Shown here: positions 56,901 through 64,000 of the stretch, in pieces
Layout: every line of letters starts with the position of its first letter
Numbering within the stretch: the first letter of the stretch is position 1
Assembly (NCBI RefSeq): GCF_012273895.1
Contig: NC_052126.1
Span: forward strand, 4,105,218 to 4,169,217
Length of the DNA: 64,000 nucleotides
Source: Zerene cesonia
Lineage: Eukaryota; Arthropoda; Insecta; Lepidoptera; Pieridae
Reading direction: 5' to 3'
The notes under the pieces: model-generated
Databases searched by the model: none
Told to the model about the DNA's origin: nothing
What the model saw: only the letters and a program-made list of their open reading frames with translations
Translations under genes and position numbers: made by a program

Positions 56901-59900
56901 ATGCGTGGGCGATTTATTAAAATGTCAAATGTCAGAGGGAACCCATTGAATTTCGAGGAAATTTCGCTACAATAATTCAGACGTGGTGTCCTTACGAAAC
57001 CAAGGAAGTAAAGAGGGAAAACTCATTTAAAACTTCTTGAATGTCACGGTCTGATTTCTCGAATGTTCTTGTATTTCACGTTTGTATTATGTTCTAGTTC
57101 AATTTCTATTTTCAGAGTAAATAATGCTTTATAATAATTGATTTCATGCACAGAAGGTTAAAGTTCAACCACATAGCATCGGGGCGAGGTTATTTTATGT
57201 ACACAAAGCTATGACGGCGTATTTATTAGAGAATCAAAGTAGAAATTATGATCAATTTTCGAATAAACTTATTGGGAACACGTGATCTTATTGAGAATTT
57301 GATATGGAAATCATTGCTATTCTAATAATAGATGTACCTGATTAGTATTAAAGGCTTCCACGGTGAAAAATTATTATAAGTTTCTCGGCTCGTGGTCCTC
57401 AATTGTATTGTAGCCGATTTTTCCATTTAGCCCATAATATATCGGTTAAAAAAGACAAACAGGAATCTACTTTCAATGGTTTTTCATAACACAAAAACGT
57501 GTACGAAACACAATTCCTCAATGAAATATAAACCTATTACGATAGCCAAATGCGTATTCATTCGACCCCAGTCTAACGATTCTCACACCAATTCGCTGCA
57601 CGTATCGCTATGAGATATATGTGTATAATCTGCATTGTATGCATTGCTCTCCGCATCGTTTAAAACTTAACATATATGTACTAAAATTGTCCTCTTGAAC
57701 CATGCTATCTATGAAAAAACCGCATCCGTTGCGGAGTTTTAAAGCGGGAAGTGACATTATTTTATCAACCGACTTGGTGATTGCATCTGGAAAAGGGGCT
57801 TATCAATTTCAGTGTTTTCTTGTTGCCTCAGAAGTGGGTAAACCGATTTTTATGAATCTTTTTTATTTGATAGCTGGAGCCTTCCGTGTGCCCCCATTTA
57901 AATCTACTCTAATTCAGACGAATCGAAGGCGGTATAGGTTGTTGATAAAAATTGTCATACAATGTAGTTATTATCGATACTGGGAAAGGGAAATATGACA
58001 AGCATTTCAATATGGTAGACTAAACAAAGAGTTGTTACTTGTTAGCATTGATATTATTGTCAGTATGCATAATATTTATTTATAATATGAATATGCTGGA
58101 AGTTGTTTATAATGGACTACTCTATTGCACATCTCAGTGCTTTTATTCTATTTACTAGACATTTAATGCATGTTACTTACATGTTTTGTTATGTCATCGT
58201 TGACAATGAATGGATGGCAGTCGCCTGATGGTAAGCGAGACCACCGTCCATGAACATTTGGAGAGGTGTAAAGTCGATTGCAGACCTTACGCCTCTACAA
58301 GTGGATTGGCGGTTTTAAGTTGGAAAGGGGTTAAGAAAGGATTGACGAGAGGAATAAAGAAAAGTACTGGGAGGTGTAAGGATATGGATATGGGCCTCAT
58401 ATACTTTTATCCATACTAATATTGAACGAGCTAATCTCAGGAACTACTGGTCCGATTTTAAAAGTTATTTCAGTGTTAGATAGCCCATATATTGAGGAAG
58501 GCTATATGCTATATATTGTTCCGGCTTCGCCCGAGTTGCCAGAAATACAAAATATAATAATATAAAAATATACCATATAGCTATATGTATAAGGTGAAGG
58601 TTTCTATTGGCAATTGTTTTTTTATGTCATAGCGGGCAACTGCGGAATGCTAGTTTACCTGACGATAAGCGATCACCACCGACCATGAATGTTCCCAGAG
58701 TTAGTATTTCTGTGAATACGCTACCCGTTTTTATGGGGTGAGGTATAAGGAAGGATTGACGACGGGAAAGAAGGAATGGATTGGGAAGGGTGAGGAAAAG
58801 GAAACGGGCCACCGGCTCCTCCCCCACTTACCGTACGAATCACATTAGTATACTACTATTTCACGTCGGTCTTCTGTGCGTACTCTACGTTCTGTGTGGA
58901 TCTAGACATACTGTCCCGGTGCGAGCTGGCCCAATTCGTGCCGAAGTGTGCTCGACTCTGACAATAATTTTGAAATTATTTTTGCAAATAGAACGATAGA
59001 TATTAATGTACAATTCACACTGGCTAATTTGTTACTCTTTAATTTCATTTCAGGTATTTCGACACGCTACACCTGACCGAATTGGTTTTTATTGGACCAA
59101 GTTACTTACAGAGGAATCAATACGTGCCAAGCGTTAGTCTTAAAAGGTAAGTCCATAATTAAATAATGAAATACTTTGTCTCTCATTTTGCTCGTTACTA
59201 AATAAAAATAAAATAAATTAACCATCAAACTAAATGACTGCTTTTTTTTTTGAACTGGAAAATAAATTGTTTAAGTATTTAAAGAAAACTTATACAATAA
59301 TTAGAACGCACAGAAAATGAAGGACATTCTAAATTCAAATGTATTTTTTTCGGTTGCGTTACTCGATAACTATGTTTTTCAACCGAGTGATGTGACGTGA
59401 TCTTTATATGTTTGATAGGATTATTGCCATTTGGTCCCATTTTGAAATCTGGGTCTTCTTGTAGCTGGACCTCCCAGCCATATCAGTTTTTTTTTGTAGT
59501 ATCAAATATTTAATAATAAACGAAGTGAAATAGTTTCTAAGAGGATTTTTCTTTACAGAATATTAACAGAAAGTCTGATTTTCAAGCACATACACCGCCT
59601 AAAGTCGCTAGTGTATATTGGTTGCGAGCTGGGAGTCGCGAAAAGTGATAATGAAAGATATATAGTAAGTTTACATAATGTTATATAATATACAAAATTG
59701 TATAGATAGACACATTTAAAGATGTATGTTGTATTGAGTATTTCAATAAACTATAGTTTGCATGCAGATGTCTTAGAAAGGTTACCTGTTAATTATACTA
59801 TTACTTAATTATTTCATAAATATCATACAAAATCAACAAATGCGAATAGAACATATTACGAAAACTTTTATTTTCAACACTACGCGAAAAATAGATACAT

Positions 59901-60234
59901 GCTGCACGCCCCGGCACCGCTTGGGTTGTCACTTATTGTAATTGAAATAATATAAAGTATCCAATCTTTTAAGTTGCATCAAACTGCACATGGTGTACAC
60001 ATTTGATTGAAATCAGTTGAATTTGGTTCCATCACGGACAAACTATGCGACACGTAATTTGTATATTATACTAGCTGCACGCTCCGGCTCTGCCCGAGTA
60101 GTCATTTATCGTTTTTGCAATAATATCAATTATCGTATCTTTTAAATTGGATCAAACTGCACATAGTGTGCAAATTTGATGAAAATCGGTTGAGTAGTTT
60201 AAGAGTCCATTGCGGACAAAGAAGGTCACACGTA

Positions 60235-60318
<84 letters not shown>

Positions 60319-63300
60319 GATTAAGATGTTATAAGTTAAAAACAAATAAAAAAATGTCTTTTTTTCAGCATGAAAACGTAGAACATCATTCTCGCTCGCT
60401 CAAGTTCAATTTTACGCCATCTCCGAATGATACAGTGTTCTCCCGGTGTAACATGAGGAAGATGATGTTTGCCAATTTAAAGGTATGTTTATTTTGGAAT
60501 TATATAAAAAAAATTGTTCCTGTCCTAATTAAATTCTACGAAATTACTTTTATTATCTGTATTTTGTGCTCAAAGTGTGGGCCTGTATCACATTACACAG
60601 TATTAATCTGATCTCGTTCTAAGTCAAATCTATCTATCTAGTAGATTATCCAACAAGAAACACTGAGTGTATTGAAACTATCCCTAACATGGAGTTCTGA
60701 TCAAATCACACTAGTAATCCGTCCTATAACGAACTCAGAACAACTCTATATAATGTGAATCAAAGCATATTGTATTTTTCAATACGATTAATTTAGTATT
60801 TACTCTAGTTGTAATCGTGAAATCTATTTTTTTTAAATAGATAAAATTGATCACGAGGCGGACTTCGAAACTGTGTCTTTTTGCCCAACCGTAGCAAATA
60901 AATAATCTTATCTTGAAATACCTGTACATCCACATGCTTTATATTATTATTAAATAGGGATAGCAGAAAAAATAGGATAGGATCGCGGATAGCGGGATAG
61001 CGTGTCTAGTATTTACCTATTCCTGTATAAAAAAAATGAATAAATAATAAAAGCACATCGATTCCAGTACGTGACAATAGACTACGAGCAAATCGGCACG
61101 GCGACATTACACACGCTCAACCAGATCCCGCTGCTGACGCTACTCACACTCAACGTCGGCAACAAGCGGCCAGCCACGCTCAGCCGCTTCGACTGGCCGA
61201 GGATCGCGGTCAACGTGCGAGTTAATATTGTGAGTTATAAGTCGAATCACTCATAGGTTCTAGTATAGAATTCACTATCTGAAGATGGTGCATTTTATGT
61301 TCTACATCGACTTGCTATTTGATTCATCTCCAACTCCCTTCCGCTCGTCGCCTCAATCATCAGATAAATAGTGTGATTTGTCAATAGCCTTCGATTTTGT
61401 TTATCACATCTTACTTTTAGATCATTTGGAGGCCCGAGGCTTAAGAATTTGAAACAATCGTATCTATGAAAAAGTACTACCGATGAATAAAATGTATCTT
61501 AATGATAAAATCTGAAAGTTTACAAACATTGTTCCATATGGTGCTGTATAGAGTGCCACAGGGATATATCATGAGATCGCTACTATTGCTTGTTTGTATT
61601 AATGACCTGAATAATTACAAAAAAAAAAATAATAAATAAAATGTATTTAAATAAAATGTGTTCGTTTATGAATTTTTCAGATTGCTGTACCACAGAGAAG
61701 GTTCCAAGATATCATAGCGAATGTTTTTGTGGAGGGCATGATTCTTACTTCATTAAAGGTTATGTTCTGTAAAACTGTAAGTATAATTATTTTGTACTCT
61801 ATTACATATAATGACATTAATAATGAATAGGTAATGAGATGAATTATCTGAGATATTTCTATGAAATTATTCTTACTAAATGTTTCAGCTACACATACCT
61901 CTGGTGACTCACATCGTGCGAATGTACAAAGCGACTTTGAAAGAATTCCTGTGGGTGGATAGTCCGTTCGAATCATCCGACACCTGTCATAGAATTGTTA
62001 GACCCATTTCTGAAGCTAACGTAAGAAATATGATAATTTGTTTTAAATAAGTAATGTGTTTAAGCAAATGATAAGGAAATAGAAAAATGAATTTTATCAA
62101 AATGAATAATTTAAAAAACTAATATATGTATACAGGTATTCTTACTCGTTATATTTTGCGTTCATGACTTGTTATAAATTATTTGAATAGTTCCAAACCA
62201 CCAAAAATCTTAAGTTTACTCATAAACTATTCGTAGCGTAATTCATCCCGATCGGTTTAGTGCTTAAGGCGTGAAGAAGAGACAGACAGACGGAGTTACT
62301 TTCGATTTATACAACTAGTGAGAATTTTTTTTATGTCTGAAATATATAAATACATTTAATGTGCTTTTCAGCTCGACATGTGTCCAGTTAATCCGTTGAT
62401 TTTATTATGTTGGCAGTGTAGCCATTTGAAACGATTGGTGATACACGGTAAGTCATGATAGACTTAAATAAAAAAATATTAAAAAAAAATTTATATGATA
62501 CAGATACCAAATTATTTGAACATCAATACCCTGTACTATATACACGTACACTTCACTACATGGTATAAAACAAGGTCGCTTTCCTCTATCTGTGTTTAGA
62601 TCTTTAAAATTACGCAACATATTTTGAGGGGGTGTTTTTTAATAGATAGAGGAATTTAACTCAAAAGGAAGTTTTATGTATACATATCATGGAATATTGC
62701 ATCGTGGTGATGCATTTTATATCATTTTAAATGATCGTTTCCAACCACTGATCCGAATGTATTTTATTAACACGCTTATATTAGCTTTTTGTATGTTTGT
62801 ATTTAACCGATTCCTTTATACTCGATTTGAACTAACTTTATACAAATTGATTTAATTCAAACATTGTAGTAATGTACACTTATTAAGGATCGGTGACAAT
62901 ACAATAATTTCATGGGAACATATTTTATCCTGATTAGAATCGCAAGCATACAGATTACACTTATTTGTTGGATTTTTCTAAAATTGATGTTCAAACGATT
63001 TCAAAAATAAGAGGTTATCTATAGGATTGAATTTTTTTGGCATTTATCCCTAAGAACTTTCGGGTGAACCTAATTTGATTTTTCATTTTTTAATTGCAAA
63101 CTGGTGCTCTCCGTGTGGCCTATTAAAATTAATATAATAAATTTGATCTAGTTCTGTCGACTTGAAGTTAATATAGTTTCTGTCTGCTAAAAATAGTTCA
63201 ATTTATAATTTCAGGATACTGGCTATGGCAGTATGACGTCATAGGTATAGTCAGACTCCGCAAAACACTAAACGATCTAGACATATCGGCTACGTACGAC

Positions 63301-63965
63301 CGACAGAATCGATTCACGAACGATGGCAATATTAACAATATCGTCAGAGTGCTCGCCGACGATATTGTTCCGACACCTGATGCGAGATTTGTGCTGGTGA
63401 GTTTTTTCTTTGTTAATGGAATAGACATTAGTGTTTTTTTTTGTATGCAATAAAAATAGTTATTTCTACTAATAAGGATGTGTCAGCTTTGTCTATGGAA
63501 AGTTTGTATTTTTTTATCACAATTAAAGTAAATGTACGCGATTATTTTTAAAAGTACTCAATTTTTTCTATTCCCTTTTAAACCTATATTTGTCACAGCG
63601 TTCTATAATTATTATTTTTTTTTCTTGATCTTCAACTCGAGTTTAACTACGTGTATGTAAAGCATAACGGATATAGTTATCGTAAAGCAAAAATTAACAT
63701 CTTTTAATTATAAACGTTTTTACGTAATTCTTTTATATACGCTTATCCCCCAAATACTTCCAGGACTTTTAATAGAAATTTTATATTTTGCTCCAAGTAA
63801 AGAATCAAACAAATTGAATTTATATTTCAGCAAGTGAACGAGCACACGGAGTTCAGATGGGCGCCATCTTTGTTATCAAATCTACACCCGGCGCTACAAG
63901 GTGGCGCGACTCCCGAAATTCGAGCTGATTATATCTTACATGAAGCTACTAGGCCTCCTGTGTGA
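53792..63965 (+). CDS. FBXO33: F-box only protein 33-like, complete coding, 11 exons, 458 aa
   Basis: Exons 53792-53928, 54349-54492, 59054-59146, 59559-59664, 60369-60482, 61068-61229, 61681-61776, 61889-62020, 62372-62447, 63215-63396, 63831-63965. All junctions are GT-AG, phases agree, total 1,377 nt. The first exon encodes an F-box (LPILPLRCVLEHLSFTDALA then TCRHWRSSIL), which binds Skp1. The rest is leucine-rich, and the C-terminal NPLILLCWQCSHLKRLVIHG then YWLWQYDVIGIVRLR matches the human FBXO33 pattern closely. FBXO33 is a substrate adaptor of the SCF ubiquitin ligase; YB-1 is a reported human target. Human FBXO33 is about 555 residues; this is shorter, mainly before the F-box. The ATG is the first codon of its exon, so an upstream coding exon cannot be excluded. 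The stop may overlap a donor (see exon 11). Confidence 0.85.
54678..54717. repeat. Stem-loop, 13-bp perfect arms
   Basis: CAATCGACAAGCT and AGCTTGTCGATTG flank a 14-base GC-rich loop. It lies in an FBXO33 intron. Confidence 0.8.
54872..55100 (+). repeat. 'ACTAGCTGCGCCCCGCGG' family repeat, full-length
   Basis: ACTAGCTGCGCCCCGCGGTT to TTATAATATTAGTAGGATTA. The tail unit TATAATATTA.TAGTAGGAT is present twice. Confidence 0.8.
55655..55870 (+). repeat. Decayed repeat related to 28790-28975
   Basis: ACTTTCATCCCCTATTTTAT, CATATCAAATTTCAGCCCGA and GGTTGCTGTGCGTTGATGGA are shared. A small TCCTATCC tandem has expanded inside it. Confidence 0.6.
56216..56407 (-). repeat. 'ACTAGCTGCGCCCCGCGG' family repeat
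   Basis: Reverse copy: AATGCGAAAATTTGTAAGGA, GGTACGTAGACAGCTGGACA, GGACTTACGCGGATGAAATC. Confidence 0.8.
57695..57925 (+). repeat. 'CTTCCCGTGTGGTC' family repeat
   Basis: CATCCGTTGCGGAGTTTTAA at the start, then TTGCCTCAGAAGTGGGTAAA and GGAGCCTTCCGTGTGCCCCC. Confidence 0.6.
58200..58385 (-). mobile_element. SINE fragment, reverse
   Basis: GTCGCCTGATGGTAAGCGAG and CCACCGTCCATGAACATTTG are the reversed 3' tail of the 39404-39716 family. Confidence 0.7.
58617..58960 (-). mobile_element. SINE with LINE-like tail, reverse, near full length
   Basis: TTTACCTGACGATAAGCGAT at the left and GCGAGCTGGCCCAATTCGTG then CCGAAGTGTGCTC at the right. The middle (58840-58910) is diverged from the 39404 copy. 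It ends about 90 bp before FBXO33 exon 3. Confidence 0.75.
59895..60312 (+). repeat. Two tandem related repeats ending in (TA)n
   Basis: Copy a (59895-60062) and copy b (60070-60240) share GCTGCACGC.CCGGC, GATCAAACTGCACATAGTGT or its variant, and CACGTAATTT.TATA. Copy b runs into an uninterrupted TA array of about 75 bp (60238-60312), 56 bp before FBXO33 exon 5. Confidence 0.8.
62190..62320 (+). repeat. Decayed repeat end
   Basis: CATCCCGATCGGTTTAGTGC, GACAGACAGACGGAGTTACT and TTTCGATTTATACAACTAGT are typical retro-derived repeat ends. In FBXO33 intron 8. Confidence 0.5.
62562..62690 (+). repeat. 'ATAAAACAAGGTCG' interspersed repeat
   Basis: TATAAAACAAGGTCGCTTTC, GTTTAGATCTTTAAAATTAC and TTTTAATAGATAGAGGAATT match the copy at 46388-46525. 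Confidence 0.7.
63050..63165 (+). repeat. 'CTTCCCGTGTGGTC' family repeat fragment
   Basis: CCTAAGAACTTTCGGGTGAA and GGTGCTCTCCGTGTGGCC match the family at 31845-32025. It ends 50 bp before FBXO33 exon 10. Confidence 0.55.
63831..63965 (+). CDS. FBXO33: FBXO33 last exon
   Basis: Acceptor TATTTCAG|CAA; encodes QVNEHTEFRWAPSLLSNLHP and a variable end ...HEATRPPV, stop TGA 63963-63965. The stop sits inside GT|GTGAGT, a good 5' splice site, so an isoform that skips this stop is possible. Confidence 0.75.
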   Translation, partial: QVNEHTEFRWAPSLLSNLHPALQGGATPEIRADYILHEATRPPV

Positions 63966-64000
63966 GTAATAACACTAGAAATTATATCTATATTAATTAA

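Larger units (their letters stand above)
54493..59053 (+). other. FBXO33 intron 2 (4.6 kb)
   Basis: A large repeat-filled intron: stem-loop 54678-54717, repeats at 54872-55100, 55655-55870, 56216-56407, 57695-57925, 58425-58530, and SINE copies at 58200-58385 and 58617-58960. I see no further coding exon; exon phases join across it. Confidence 0.6.

Noticed and set aside
60210..60611. A 133-codon frame beginning with a Tyr-Ile repeat
   Set aside because: It is the TA microsatellite read through into FBXO33 exon 5 and its intron; the exon is used in this frame but the start and tail are not coding.
1..64000. CRISPR arrays, operons or Shine-Dalgarno sites
   Set aside because: No regularly spaced direct repeats and no prokaryotic gene arrangement; the genes have spliceosomal introns.

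Overview
This window looks like nuclear DNA from a moth or butterfly (Lepidoptera). It is AT-rich, its genes carry GT-AG introns, and its introns are full of repeat types I know as lepidopteran: 'ACTAGCTGCGCCCCGCGG' elements, 'GACCCGGCAAACGCTGTT' elements, and a SINE ending 'CGCTTACCATCAGGCGAACC'. The species cannot be named from the sequence. There are three 1000-N scaffold gaps (19474-20473, 23375-24374, 25881-26880). The first two are flanked by exact duplicate ends and are probably false gaps.

Left part, minus strand: the first two coding exons of an RPRD-type CID protein (355-1317) run off the left edge. Next comes a tandem array of three paralogous proteins of about 1,130-1,190 residues (2881-6450, 8130-11531, 13635-17162). 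Each is encoded in one uninterrupted exon, with a conserved 3' splice site 4-5 bases before the ATG. I do not recognise the family. It looks all-helical and has no obvious catalytic motif. The middle copy has lost its last ~57 codons to a palindromic insertion/frameshift, although the old C-terminus survives in another frame. This array is the strongest candidate for an undescribed system here.

Middle part: 17163-25156 has no gene I can support, only repeats and gaps. From 51433 down to 25157 on the minus strand lies a complete 24-exon gene for the anoctamin/TMEM16 protein ANO8. All exon phases agree and the summed coding length is 2,997 nt (998 residues plus stop). Its introns hold nearly every repeat family in the window, including an inverted pair of elements, a degenerate LINE end between short terminal inverted repeats, and elements within ~25 bp of splice sites.

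Right part, plus strand: an 11-exon F-box gene resembling FBXO33 (53792-63965, 458 residues) starts divergently from ANO8. The 2.36 kb between the two start codons should hold both promoters. RPRD acts on RNA polymerase II, ANO8 is a membrane protein and FBXO33 is an SCF ubiquitin-ligase adaptor. They share no pathway I can see, so the window is a stretch of ordinary genes next to one unusual tandem family.
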